Source of the DNA: Pseudomonadota bacterium
Lineage (GTDB): Bacteria > Bdellovibrionota_B > Oligoflexia > Silvanigrellales > Silvanigrellaceae
Length of the DNA: 37,635 bases
Reading direction: 5' to 3'
Assembly: GCA_009926615.1 (NCBI GenBank)
Contig: RFOM01000033.1
Span: forward strand, 1 to 37,635
Shown: positions 1-8,665 of the stretch, piece after piece
Numbering within the stretch: the stretch's first letter is position 1
Layout: every line of letters starts with the position of its first letter
Made by a program: the position numbers and the translations under genes
Notes under the pieces: generated by a model
What the model was told of the DNA's origin: nothing
Seen by the model: the letters and a program-made list of their open reading frames with translations, nothing else
Databases searched by the model: none

Positions 1-1411
1 CTTCATTTTCCTGAGGCTGCACTGAACTGCGTGTTGCAGGCTTGAGCCAAATTTCAACCAGCACGGACAAATAGTAAAACAGCGAAATACAACTGAGGAC
101 CACCATGACAATCGCAAGTCCGATGAGTCCCGCGGAAACGGCCGAGTTGATCAGCAGAAATTTGCCGAAGAAGCCTGCCGCAGGCGGAATGCCTGCGAGT
201 CCGAGAATGAAGATCGTCAGGCAGACGGAAGCAAATGGAGCACGCTTGCCCAGACCCGCAAGCTCTTCCTTGAGCAAATCTTCACGGCTGTTGTCTTCAA
301 GCCACGCGAGAATGGCGAATGAGCCCAAATTCAAAATCGTATAAATCGCGGTGTAGGCAAGAACCGCCTGACGCGCTTCAACACTATTGGGAGCGACGGC
401 AAGAGTTGCGAACGCAAGACAAAAATACCCCGCGTTGGCAATGGAAGAATAAGCGAGCATGCGTTTGATGCTGTTGTGGACAAGCCCAAAAACCGAACCG
501 ACAAGAATCGAAAGCACCGCCAGAACCCAAAAGACCTTGGCCAGCCAAGCACTTTCGTCGGCCTTGCCGAAGCCCGCACCGAGAATGCGCAGGACGACCA
601 TAACAATTCCCACTTTCACCAGCGTTGACATATAGCCGGTGAGGGTCGAGTGCGCACCCTGATAAACATCGGGACCCCATGTGTGGAATGGAGCAATACC
701 GAGTTTGAATGCCAGACCGCAGACGAACATCAGAAGCCCGACCACGCCGAAAGGATTGCTGAGAGAAATATTGAGATTGACAAAATCAGCCCAGCGCAAT
801 GAACCGATGTTCAAATAAATGAGCGCCATTCCCATGAGAATAATCGCCGATGCCGTTGCACCCATCAGGAAATATTTCACGGCCGCTTCAAGTCCGCGGA
901 CATCCTGCCGCTGATAACCGACGAGCACATAAAGAGACACGCTCATCAGTTCCAGACCCGTAAAAAATGTCAAAAATTCACCGGCAGACGAAAGAATCAT
1001 GATACCCGCAGAGGCCAAAAGCAGGAGGCTCACCAATTCCGGACGCAAAAGCTGACGGCCCGCTGCAGAAATCTCTGCCATAAACAGAGTGAACATCGTT
1101 CCCAGACCGACAATCAAAAAGGAAAACTGGCTAATCTGGTCGCCCAGAAAACCGCTTCCCAGCCACGCCGGAGGCTGCATGGCATTGCCACCTGTCAGAC
1201 TTGGCGAAGCAATCAAAAACAGGGGAACAATGACTGCAGGAAAGCAACTCGCAAACCCCAACTGGTAGGCCAGCATGCTCGGCCGATCGGGATTGCCGCG
1301 AAACACACCCGCAATGAGTGTCACCAGCGCGCCGCAAAGCATCGCGAGAACGGGCATCGCATGCAGATAAAAAGCCCACGGCGGAAATACTAAATTCAAA
1401 CTTTCAGTCAT
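1..1411 (-). CDS. nuoN: NADH-quinone oxidoreductase subunit N (partial, C-terminus beyond window)
   Basis: Antiporter-like membrane subunit of complex I, one of three proton-pumping subunits in the membrane arm. About 470 residues are present and the frame is still open at the left edge, so only the last few residues are missing (E. coli NuoN is about 485). Visible family signatures are GLELMSVSLYVLVGY, with the conserved membrane glutamate, and AFKLGIAPFHTWGPDVYQGA, with the conserved lysine followed by the HTW/PD signature. The rest is a series of hydrophobic helices. The ATG at 1411 follows GGGAG at a suitable distance. It is the last gene in the window of the nuoA-H-J-K-L-M-N operon, 56 bp after the nuoM stop. 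Identity is secure. Confidence 0.96.
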   Translation of the reverse strand, partial: MTESLNLVFPPWAFYLHAMPVLAMLCGALVTLIAGVFRGNPDRPSMLAYQLGFASCFPAVIVPLFLIASPSLTGGNAMQPPAWLGSGFLGDQISQFSFLIVGLGTMFTLFMAEISAAGRQLLRPELVSLLLLASAGIMILSSAGEFLTFFTGLELMSVSLYVLVGYQRQDVRGLEAAVKYFLMGATASAIILMGMALIYLNIGSLRWADFVNLNISLSNPFGVVGLLMFVCGLAFKLGIAPFHTWGPDVYQGAHSTLTGYMSTLVKVGIVMVVLRILGAGFGKADESAWLAKVFWVLAVLSILVGSVFGLVHNSIKRMLAYSSIANAGYFCLAFATLAVAPNSVEARQAVLAYTAIYTILNLGSFAILAWLEDNSREDLLKEELAGLGKRAPFASVCLTIFILGLAGIPPAAGFFGKFLLINSAVSAGLIGLAIVMVVLSCISLFYYLSVLVEIWLKPATRSSVQPQENE

Positions 1412-1467
1412 CTTTTACTCCCGAATCTCATCGCGACCTTCGGCATGTTCCGGTTCGCCATCTTCAA

Positions 1468-3039
1468 TCAACGGCCGTTCATCATCACCCGCATCGGCTC
1501 ATCCGACGTTCCGCGGATGACGAGTTCCGTCTTGTAGGCTTCTTTTTTGGACACACTCTGCTGAAGCTTTTTCATCGTCGGCTCCGTGTGGGCCAGCATC
1601 GGCACGGACAAAAAGCCGGTTGCAAAAACAAAAACCGACAGCGTCGCCAAAACAAAAGTCTCGCGCGGAGTGCAGTCGGTCAGCTTTTTGTTTTCATCGT
1701 TGTTCAGCGGTCCCCAGACAACTTTGAGCACAAGCCAAAGCATGTAGATCGCGCCCAGAATGACACCGGTTCCTGCGACTGCCGCCATTGCCGGCGAGAC
1801 TTGGAATACTCCGGTCAGAATCATCCACTCTCCGATGAACCCGCCGGTACCCGGCAGAGCCACAGAGCCCATCGTCGCGACAACAAAAAAGAACGCATAC
1901 CAAGGCATCTGTTTGGCGAGTCCGCCATATTCGCTCATTTCACGGGTATGCCGGCGCTCGTAAACAACTCCGATGAGAAGGAACAGTGCGCCGGTCGACA
2001 CGCCGTGATTGACCATTTGGTAAAGCGCACCCGTGAATCCAAGCTCATTGAATGCAAACATTCCGGCCACGACAAATCCAAGGTGACTGACAGATGAATA
2101 GGCAACCAACTTTTTGATATCGGTCTGCCGCCACGCAATCAGTGCGCCGTATACGATGCCGAAAACTCCAAGTCCGATCATGAAGGGTGCTGCGTCGTGT
2201 GCGGCCTGCGGAAACATCGGGATACTCATGCGCATCAAACCGTACGTGCCCATCTTGAGAAGAACGCCTGCCAGAATCACCGAACCCGGCGTCGGAGCCT
2301 GCACGTGCGCGTCGGGCAACCAAGTATGGAAAGGGAACAGCGGCACTTTGATTGCAAATGCAAGAGCCGTGGCGGCAAACAACCACATCTGGACTCCGGC
2401 CGGCAGAGCTGCTGCGGTTTTGTAGAGCTCAATCAGACTGGTGGTAAAGATGCCGTTAGCCTGATAGTGCGCGTAATAAAGATACGAAAAGGCAACCAGC
2501 ATAAGCAAACTGCCGATGACCGTGTAAATGAAAAACTTGGTCGTCGCGTAAATCCTGTCCTTGCCGCCCCACACACCGATGATGAAATACATCGGGATCA
2601 GCATGGCTTCCCAGAACACATAAAACAGAACGAGATCCAGACTGACAAGAGCGCCGATCATTGCCGACTCAAGCACGAGGAACAAAGCCAAAAACGACTT
2701 TACGTTGCTCCCGATGGAGGAATAGCTCGACAGAAAAACCAGCGGACAAAGAATAGTCGTCAGCATAACGAGCAAAAGACTCAGGCCGTCCACACCGACC
2801 GTGTAACGGATACCGGTCCCGCGCGGCAACCACGCAAGGTCCTGAGCAAACTGCATTGCCGATGAATCCACATTGAAGTGGGCAATCAGGTGGAAAGAAA
2901 AAATCATTTCCAGAACCGAGACAGCCACCGCAAGATGACGCGCCTTTTGCGCATCCTTGGTAAAGGCAACGAGCACTGCGCCGAGCAGCGGAAAGAAGAT
3001 GAGCAGTGACAAAATCCACTGCGAGATCAGAGTGACCAT
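1468..3039 (-). CDS. nuoM: NADH-quinone oxidoreductase subunit M
   Basis: Antiporter-like proton-pumping subunit of the complex I membrane arm (ND4 counterpart), 523 aa, normal for the family. It shows FWEAMLIPMYFIIGVWGG with the conserved glutamate. AIKVPLFPFHTWLPDAHVQA carries the conserved lysine and HTWLPDAH signature, and is followed by a PTPGSVILAGVLLK helix. The open frame extends upstream to 3120, but those residues overlap the end of nuoL and do not look like NuoM. I chose the ATG at 3039 (MVTLISQ), which has AAGGGG about 11 bases upstream. It lies 34 bp after nuoL in the same operon. Confidence 0.97.
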   Translation of the reverse strand: MVTLISQWILSLLIFFPLLGAVLVAFTKDAQKARHLAVAVSVLEMIFSFHLIAHFNVDSSAMQFAQDLAWLPRGTGIRYTVGVDGLSLLLVMLTTILCPLVFLSSYSSIGSNVKSFLALFLVLESAMIGALVSLDLVLFYVFWEAMLIPMYFIIGVWGGKDRIYATTKFFIYTVIGSLLMLVAFSYLYYAHYQANGIFTTSLIELYKTAAALPAGVQMWLFAATALAFAIKVPLFPFHTWLPDAHVQAPTPGSVILAGVLLKMGTYGLMRMSIPMFPQAAHDAAPFMIGLGVFGIVYGALIAWRQTDIKKLVAYSSVSHLGFVVAGMFAFNELGFTGALYQMVNHGVSTGALFLLIGVVYERRHTREMSEYGGLAKQMPWYAFFFVVATMGSVALPGTGGFIGEWMILTGVFQVSPAMAAVAGTGVILGAIYMLWLVLKVVWGPLNNDENKKLTDCTPRETFVLATLSVFVFATGFLSVPMLAHTEPTMKKLQQSVSKKEAYKTELVIRGTSDEPMRVMMNGR

Positions 3040-3073
3040 AAAATTAAATTCCCCTTTCGAAACCCGTCTGCAC

Positions 3074-5074
3074 TCAGATAAAAATCCAAACGCAGAGCGC
3101 AAGGATGCCGACGAAAACAACCTTCAGGTAGTTACGCACCAGACCCGATTGAATGTCACTCAGCACGGAAGTCACAAGATAAATGCCGCGCGGTCCTTCG
3201 TTGATAATTCCTTCAATCAGGGCTCTGTCGCCGAACTTGAAGAAACCGTCACCGACCTTTTTGAGCGGCTCGATAATCACAGCCTGATAAAGTTCGTCGA
3301 CACGCCACTTGTCGAGAATCAGCCGGTAGAGCCCGCCGACTGCCTTGGCGATTGATTCACCGCCCTTCGGGCCCGCCTTGTAAAGTGCAATTGCAAAACC
3401 GCTCATGATCAACATCACAAGAGTTGAAGTTCCCATCAGACCCCATTCCAGAGCAGCGGAACCGTGCGCTTCGCCGTGGGCAGCCGTCATAACGACCTTG
3501 GCTTTCTCAAGCACAGGCGCAAGCCATTGGGTAATGAGATTCTCGCCGGCATGAATTCCCAGCATGTGCATGATTGCATGCGGCATTGAAACGTACCCGC
3601 CGATAATGGAAAAGACGGCCAGAATCATCAGCGGAAGAGTCATCGCGAGCGGGTTTTCATGGATTTCGTGATGATGGTGATCGTGACCGTGTCCGTGATC
3701 ATGGTGATGATGTGCGTGCTCAACTCTGCTTTCGCCGAAGAAAACCAGATAGGTCAAACGCACCATGTAGAAACTCGTGCATGCGGCTGCCAGCGCACCC
3801 AGCACCCACAACAGCGGATGACCGAAGGTTCCTGACCATGCGTAGTAAAGAATTTCGTCTTTGGAGAAGAATCCCGACAATCCCGGAAAGCCGATGATCG
3901 CAAGCGTGCCGATCACAAAAGTCCAGCCGGTAATCGGCATCTTTTTGATGAGGCCGCCCATTTTGCGGATGTCCTGTTCGTGGTGCATGGCGTGAATCAC
4001 GCTGCCCGCTCCAAGGAACAAGAGTGCTTTAAAGAAGGCATGAGTCATCAGGTGCGCAACACCGAACTGAAATGCACCCACACCGCAACCCAGAACCATA
4101 AAGCCCAGCTGACTGACCGTCGAGTAAGCCAGCACTTTTTTGATGTCGTTCTGCACCAGACCGATGGTCGCGGCAAAGAGCGCCGTACACGCACCGATGA
4201 CTGCAATCGTGGTCATGGCCGCCGGACTGTGAACCAGCAAAAAGCTCATGCGCGTCATCAGATAAATTCCGGATGTCACCATTGTCGCGGCGTGGATAAG
4301 CGCGGACACGGGAGTCGGGCCTGCCATCGCATCGGGCAACCAGATGTACAGGGGCAACTGAGCCGATTTACCGGTCACACCGAGCAGCAAACACAAGCCG
4401 ATGGCAGTCAGCAGCGGTGCGTTGGCTGCCGCGAGTTCGTTGGTCAGCGCTTCGGCAATGCGCGAGTAATCCAGCGTTCCAAAAAGTTTGACCGACATGA
4501 ACATGGCCAGCAGGAATCCCAAATCGCCGACACGGTTGGCTACGAATGCCTTCATTCCCGCGCGGGCATTGGCCTCGTCGGAATACCAATATCCAATCAG
4601 AAGATATGAACAGACCCCGACGCCTTCCCAGCCCAAAAAGGTCACAACCATATTGGAACCGAGAACAAGGGAGAGCATCGAAAACACAAACAGGTTCAGA
4701 TAAGCAAAAAATCTGTAAACACCTTCCTCGTGCGACATATACTCACCTGCGTACAGGTGAATGAGGCTTCCGACGCCGGTGATAATGAGAAGCAGAATGC
4801 CCGACAGCCGGTCGACGGAAAGACCGAAGGGAACTTCAAGCCGCCCTTCGTTGAAAGGCACCGAAATCCAGCTAAACAGCTCGGTGCGAATCACTTCTCC
4901 GGCGCTCACCGGCCCAAAAACCAGCAAACACGAGAGCACAAAAGGAACCGCTATGGCGAGGGTTCCGACAGTCACTGTCACTAGTCGCGGCGCGCGGCGC
5001 AGGAAAAATCCGTTCAGCAGCGCACCGAGGAGAGGAATCAGAAGGACAGCTGCAAGCATTGCCTGATAGTTCAT
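3074..5074 (-). CDS. nuoL: NADH-quinone oxidoreductase subunit L with His-rich loop
   Basis: Distal proton-pumping subunit of complex I (ND5 counterpart), 666 aa, longer than E. coli NuoL at about 613. Signatures seen are GWEGVGVCSYLLIGYWY (conserved glutamate), GKSAQLPLYIWLPDAMAGPT (conserved lysine) and PVSALIHAATMVTSGIYL. The C-terminal portion contains DKWRVDELY and then a last hydrophobic segment, consistent with the lateral amphipathic helix and its anchor. Residues 453-472 form an unusual loop in which 13 of 20 residues are histidine, interspersed with Asp and Gly. The ATG at 5074 has GGGG 7 bases upstream and follows nuoK by 3 bp, so the two are probably translationally coupled. Confidence 0.97.
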   Translation of the reverse strand: MNYQAMLAAVLLIPLLGALLNGFFLRRAPRLVTVTVGTLAIAVPFVLSCLLVFGPVSAGEVIRTELFSWISVPFNEGRLEVPFGLSVDRLSGILLLIITGVGSLIHLYAGEYMSHEEGVYRFFAYLNLFVFSMLSLVLGSNMVVTFLGWEGVGVCSYLLIGYWYSDEANARAGMKAFVANRVGDLGFLLAMFMSVKLFGTLDYSRIAEALTNELAAANAPLLTAIGLCLLLGVTGKSAQLPLYIWLPDAMAGPTPVSALIHAATMVTSGIYLMTRMSFLLVHSPAAMTTIAVIGACTALFAATIGLVQNDIKKVLAYSTVSQLGFMVLGCGVGAFQFGVAHLMTHAFFKALLFLGAGSVIHAMHHEQDIRKMGGLIKKMPITGWTFVIGTLAIIGFPGLSGFFSKDEILYYAWSGTFGHPLLWVLGALAAACTSFYMVRLTYLVFFGESRVEHAHHHHDHGHGHDHHHHEIHENPLAMTLPLMILAVFSIIGGYVSMPHAIMHMLGIHAGENLITQWLAPVLEKAKVVMTAAHGEAHGSAALEWGLMGTSTLVMLIMSGFAIALYKAGPKGGESIAKAVGGLYRLILDKWRVDELYQAVIIEPLKKVGDGFFKFGDRALIEGIINEGPRGIYLVTSVLSDIQSGLVRNYLKVVFVGILALCVWIFI

Positions 5075-5077
5075 CGA

Positions 5078-5383
5078 TTAACCCCTCAATGCCTTCAAAT
5101 CGTCGACTTCAATTGATGCCTTCGTGCGGTACAGCGAAATAATGAGGGCCAGCCCGACAGCCGCCTCACATGCCGCAACCGCCATCACGAAAAACATCAC
5201 CACCTGACCGTCCATGGTATTGGTCAGCCGGCTCGCAGAAACGAAAGCCAGATTCGCTGCGTTCAAAAGAATTTCAACACTCAGCATCATAAAAAGAATA
5301 TTCTTGCGGAACATGACCCCTGCCAGTCCGACCAAAAACATCAGGAACGAAAAATAGAGGCCCAGTTCAGGCAGCGTTAGCAT
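5078..5383 (-). CDS. nuoK: NADH-quinone oxidoreductase subunit K
   Basis: Small three-helix membrane subunit of complex I (ND4L counterpart), 101 aa, the typical length. Both conserved membrane glutamates of the proton path are visible, in SVEILLNAANLAF and AACEAAVGLAL. The open frame extends to 5407, but the ATG at 5383 (MLTLPELG) is preceded by AGGAG with 8 bases of spacing and matches the family N-terminus. The gene overlaps the end of nuoJ by 17 bp, which suggests coupled translation. Confidence 0.96.
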   Translation of the reverse strand: MLTLPELGLYFSFLMFLVGLAGVMFRKNILFMMLSVEILLNAANLAFVSASRLTNTMDGQVVMFFVMAVAACEAAVGLALIISLYRTKASIEVDDLKALRG

Positions 5384-5936
5384 TTTCAGCGCTCCTCTTC
5401 TTGGCAATCACTACAGACCCAATCATCGCGGCAATAATGAGGAAGCTGATAAGCTCGAACGCCCACAGGTATTCAACGAACATCGTTGCGGCAACATTTT
5501 TCACATTTTGATCCGGACCGAACAACGGACGGTGGAGTGCGAGTGAATTTTCAGATTTAAGAATCCCGAGTTCTTCAATTCCGACACTCAGATATCCCTG
5601 TCCGACTTTCGTACCCAGAACGAGCGCAACCGCAACGCCGGCAGCCGAAAGGATCATCTCACCGACCGTCACGCCGCCGTATCTGAGTTCTTCCGGCGGC
5701 AGATTCAAAAGCATAATCACGAAGACAAAGACGACCATGATTGCACCGGCATAGACAATGATTTGAGACACTGCCGCAAAGTGCGCATCAAGCAGGCCGA
5801 ACATTCCGGCCAGCAGAGTCATCACCGAAATGAGGACCATCGCCGCACTGACGGGCCAGCGACGGGTGATCATGACGCCCGAGAGCAGGACAGCCGCGAC
5901 TCCCATCACAATGAACGAAAGCATTACAAGATTCAT
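5367..5936 (-). CDS. nuoJ: NADH-quinone oxidoreductase subunit J
   Basis: Membrane subunit of complex I (ND6 counterpart), 189 aa. The diagnostic stretch is IIVYAGAIMVVFVFVIMLLN followed by a polar linker with PPEELRYGG. The third helix region, with its conserved tyrosine and glycines, lies within it. The ATG at 5936 is preceded by GAGG at 9 bases; a TTG two codons further upstream sits too close to that site. The gene follows nuoH after 30 bp. In the usual nuo order nuoI lies between H and J, and there is no room for it here. Confidence 0.95.
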   Translation of the reverse strand: MNLVMLSFIVMGVAAVLLSGVMITRRWPVSAAMVLISVMTLLAGMFGLLDAHFAAVSQIIVYAGAIMVVFVFVIMLLNLPPEELRYGGVTVGEMILSAAGVAVALVLGTKVGQGYLSVGIEELGILKSENSLALHRPLFGPDQNVKNVAATMFVEYLWAFELISFLIIAAMIGSVVIAKKRSAENANAA

Positions 5937-5966
5937 TTTCAATATCCTCGCTCAACTGCCGCTGCT

Positions 5967-7100
5967 TCAGGTTAATCTGAGCAACGCAACGATCACGGCC
6001 ATCAACACCAGATTCCCCAGAGCCACAGGCAACATGTAAACCCACCCGACGCGCATCAGCTGATCATAACGGAAGCGCGGAAGCGTGAAGCGGACCTGCA
6101 CGAACAGGAACATAAAGATTGCAACTTTGGCGATAAGAACACCCAGACCGATCAATGCCGCAACCCAAGTTGCCGGCTCTGCGGTGAACACCGGAGTCAG
6201 CAGTGCCACAAGCTCGGCATGGGGCAACCACGGAATTTCGTACCCGCCGAGAAAAACACAGGTGGTGAGCGCCGACAGGGTGAACATCATTGCGTATTCG
6301 CCGAGGAAGAAAAGAGACCATCGCATCGAGCCGTATTCGACAAGAAAGCCCGCAACCAGTTCGGCTTCGCCTTCAGCCAAGTCGAAGGGCAGGCGGTTGG
6401 TTTCGGCAAACATCGTCACGACAAAAATCACAAAAGAAACCGGCGAGAGAAAAATCCCCCATTTCGGGAGAATACCGAAGGTTTCCGACTGGGCTGCAAT
6501 CATCGTCTGAAGATCAAGTGTTCCGTAAATGAACACCATCGGCAACAGAGCAAGTCCCATGGCAAGCTCATAGGAAATCATTTGCGCGGATGCACGCAAT
6601 CCGCCCAAAAGGGCGTATTTGTTGTTGGACGACCATCCTGCAAGCGCAACCCCGTACACACCCAACGCAGACATGGCGAACAAAAACAGAAAGCCGGCAT
6701 TCAGATTGACGGGCTGCAGTCCAATTGTGTGTCCGGCAACTACGATCTCTTTGCCGAGCGGAATTCCCTGAATGGCCACAAGGCCCATCACGGCGGGAAT
6801 GATTGGAGCAAGAATATAGAAGAACTTGTTGACGTGCTTGGGAACAAAGTCCTCTTTGAAGAGAAGCTTAATTGTATCTGCGAGCGGCTGGCCCAATCCG
6901 AAAAGTTTGAAGCCGAAAATGCCGACGCGGTTCGGCCCGATACGGCGCTGAATGAAGGCCGCCTGACGGCGCTCAACCCAGACCATAATAGGGGCAACCT
7001 GCAAGGCAATGACCAGAGCAATTGCAATTTTGCCGATTCCGGCAACCAGACCGATGTTGTTATTCAGAAACTGAACAACCGCACTTGTTGATGCGTCCAT
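5967..7100 (-). CDS. nuoH: NADH-quinone oxidoreductase subunit H
   Basis: Membrane subunit that forms the quinone-site entrance and joins the membrane arm to the peripheral arm (ND1 counterpart), 377 aa. Conserved motifs are RRIGPNRVGIFGF, FKEDFVPK, and AETNRLPFDLAEGEAELVAG followed by FLVEYGSMRW, which hold the charged residues next to the quinone chamber. Multiple hydrophobic helices run through the rest. The ATG at 7100 lies 10 bp after the nuoA stop, where nuoB to nuoG would stand in a canonical operon. Confidence 0.97.
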   Translation of the reverse strand: MDASTSAVVQFLNNNIGLVAGIGKIAIALVIALQVAPIMVWVERRQAAFIQRRIGPNRVGIFGFKLFGLGQPLADTIKLLFKEDFVPKHVNKFFYILAPIIPAVMGLVAIQGIPLGKEIVVAGHTIGLQPVNLNAGFLFLFAMSALGVYGVALAGWSSNNKYALLGGLRASAQMISYELAMGLALLPMVFIYGTLDLQTMIAAQSETFGILPKWGIFLSPVSFVIFVVTMFAETNRLPFDLAEGEAELVAGFLVEYGSMRWSLFFLGEYAMMFTLSALTTCVFLGGYEIPWLPHAELVALLTPVFTAEPATWVAALIGLGVLIAKVAIFMFLFVQVRFTLPRFRYDQLMRVGWVYMLPVALGNLVLMAVIVALLRLT

Positions 7101-7110
7101 GTCGCCCCCC

Positions 7111-7476
7111 TTAATCCCAATTCAGCGCGCCGCGGCGCAGAATATAGACATAACCAACCACCAGCGTGCCGACGAAGAGTCCGACTTCGATGATTCCGAA
7201 CCACTTGAGCTCGCCGAACAGAACGGCCCAAAGGTAAAGGAAGATGGTTTCAATATCGAAAAGAATGAACAGGATTGCCGTGAGATAAAACTTCACTGAC
7301 AACCGCTGCCGCGCTGTTCCGACAGGCGTTACACCGCACTCGTACACGTCGAGTTTGGCCGCATTGGGCTTTTTGGGCCCCAGCAGAAATGACGCGAAAG
7401 TTGCACCGCCTGCGATCAGTAATCCCAGAGCAAAAGCAACCAAAATGGGAAGGTAAGGGTTGATTGACGCTGTCAT
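7111..7476 (-). CDS. nuoA: NADH-quinone oxidoreductase subunit A
   Basis: Three-helix membrane subunit of complex I (ND3 counterpart), 121 aa. It shows KLDVYECGVTP, the loop with the conserved cysteine that borders the quinone site, and LFDIETIFLYLWAVLF, a hallmark of NuoA. The frame is open to 7500, but the ATG at 7476 is set by a strong GGAGG at 8 bases, so translation should begin there. It is the first gene of the membrane-arm operon and lies 72 bp downstream of the HutG-like gene. I see no convincing promoter in that gap, so read-through from upstream is possible. Confidence 0.96.
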   Translation of the reverse strand: MTASINPYLPILVAFALGLLIAGGATFASFLLGPKKPNAAKLDVYECGVTPVGTARQRLSVKFYLTAILFILFDIETIFLYLWAVLFGELKWFGIIEVGLFVGTLVVGYVYILRRGALNWD

Positions 7477-7484
7477 GGTCAACG

Positions 7485-7489
7485 CCTCC
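7485..7489 (-). promoter_or_regulatory. Shine-Dalgarno site of nuoA
   Basis: GGAGG on the minus strand, 8 bases before the ATG at 7476. It decides the start against the longer open frame. Confidence 0.8.
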
Positions 7490-7548
7490 AAAAAGGTCAA
7501 AAATTGGGTGCGGCACTGGCCTTAACCCATAAACGGAACTGGAACAAG

Positions 7549-8598
7549 TTAACGCACGGAAGACTCCGGACAGAGGGCTCCCCGAAACACCAGTGCTGCC
7601 GCCAAACGTGCCGTTTGCGCCTGTACGTCTCGCGCCGGACAAAGTTCGGCGACATCCACGACGCGACATATTTTGCGGGACAACACATCTTCCATGCATG
7701 GCCACAGAGTTTCAACAGGCAAACCAAAAGAAGTCGAAGCACTTGTGCCCATTGCTGCGGCAACATTAAAGACATCGAGATCAATTGAGAGATGAAGGTG
7801 TCCTGAAAAACCGCTCGCACGCGACTGAAGTGTCAGCCATTCTGAAATTTGCTCCGCGAGTGGGCGTTTGGCGTCGACGTGGGTATTCCAGAATCTCCAT
7901 GCCTCGCGACCGGCTGTGTACTCTGCAACCGATACGCCCTTGCTCATCGCGTAATCCCAAAGACTTTGCGGATTGCGCTCTCTTTGAATTCCGATTTCGA
8001 ACAGGGCACGGCCGTCGGCAATCCGCTGCCCGAGATTCTCAATGACCCGACGAAACGGCGTGCCGCTGTTGATCACACCTTCGGTCACCGGCCTCAAATC
8101 AAAATGAGCATCAAAATTCAAAATTGGAACGATGCCCTGACAGCTCTTCACATGTCCGGCGTACGAACCGAAGCTGAAATCATGGCCGCCGCCGATGACG
8201 TACACCCTCGCTGCGCCGGCAGATAAAATTTTATGGACAACTTCTGCAAGCACCGCGTGTGTTTCAGCAATCCCGTCACGTAAAACAATATCGCCCGCGT
8301 CAACCCAGCGGCTGCCGCACCATGAATCGTCCGGCATGCGGACATCATAGAGCCGGAAAAACGCCTGCCGGAATGCGTCGGGCCCCGATGCCGCTCCGGT
8401 ATGGCCGAAATTTAAAGCCACTCCGCGATCGTCGGGAACTCCGACAATCACATGTTTGTCTGTCAGACTCTCAAAAATCTTTTGCCCGGCGGCATCATCC
8501 GAATGCACGACAATATTTTTGCCGACCATTTCTTCACGCAGTGCGGACAAATTGAAACGAACGGGGGAAAGAAGCGAAGATAAGGGGAAACTGGACAC
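7549..8598 (-). CDS. Formimidoylglutamase-like ureohydrolase (arginase family)
   Basis: Mn-dependent hydrolase of the arginase/agmatinase/formimidoylglutamase superfamily, 349 aa. Metal-binding motifs, numbered from the chosen start, are GGGHDFSFG (His139), FDAHFDLRP (Asp163, His165, Asp167) and SIDLDVF (Asp273, Asp275). GGGHD rather than GGDHS resembles the HutG branch as I remember it, so the likely reaction is N-formimidoyl-glutamate to glutamate plus formamide in histidine breakdown. Another guanidino or amidino substrate is possible. The open frame runs upstream to 8730 and into the neighbouring gene without an ATG that fits. A GTG at 8598 with GGAG 8 bases ahead is the best start. No other hut gene is in the window. 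Confidence 0.82.
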   Translation of the reverse strand: MSSFPLSSLLSPVRFNLSALREEMVGKNIVVHSDDAAGQKIFESLTDKHVIVGVPDDRGVALNFGHTGAASGPDAFRQAFFRLYDVRMPDDSWCGSRWVDAGDIVLRDGIAETHAVLAEVVHKILSAGAARVYVIGGGHDFSFGSYAGHVKSCQGIVPILNFDAHFDLRPVTEGVINSGTPFRRVIENLGQRIADGRALFEIGIQRERNPQSLWDYAMSKGVSVAEYTAGREAWRFWNTHVDAKRPLAEQISEWLTLQSRASGFSGHLHLSIDLDVFNVAAAMGTSASTSFGLPVETLWPCMEDVLSRKICRVVDVAELCPARDVQAQTARLAAALVFRGALCPESSVR

Positions 8599-8606
8599 TG
8601 TCGATG

Positions 8607-8610
8607 CTCC
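8607..8610 (-). promoter_or_regulatory. Shine-Dalgarno site supporting a GTG start
   Basis: GGAG on the minus strand, 8 bases before GTG at 8598. It is the only well-placed site for the ureohydrolase gene and supports a non-ATG start. Confidence 0.65.
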
Positions 8611-8665
8611 ATGCAAACAACCGAGGCCCTCAAACCCCCGATTGTCCGCATGGGCTGTCAGCCGA

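Noticed and set aside
1318..2097. Long plus-strand open frame of 259 codons opposite nuoM and nuoN
   Set aside because: It lies antisense to clear nuo genes, has no ribosome site, and its translation is a low-complexity mixture rich in His, Arg and Gln, as expected from the reverse of membrane-protein codons.
6219..7091. Plus-strand open frame of 290 codons opposite nuoH
   Set aside because: Antisense shadow of nuoH. The composition is unlike a folded protein and no start signal is present.
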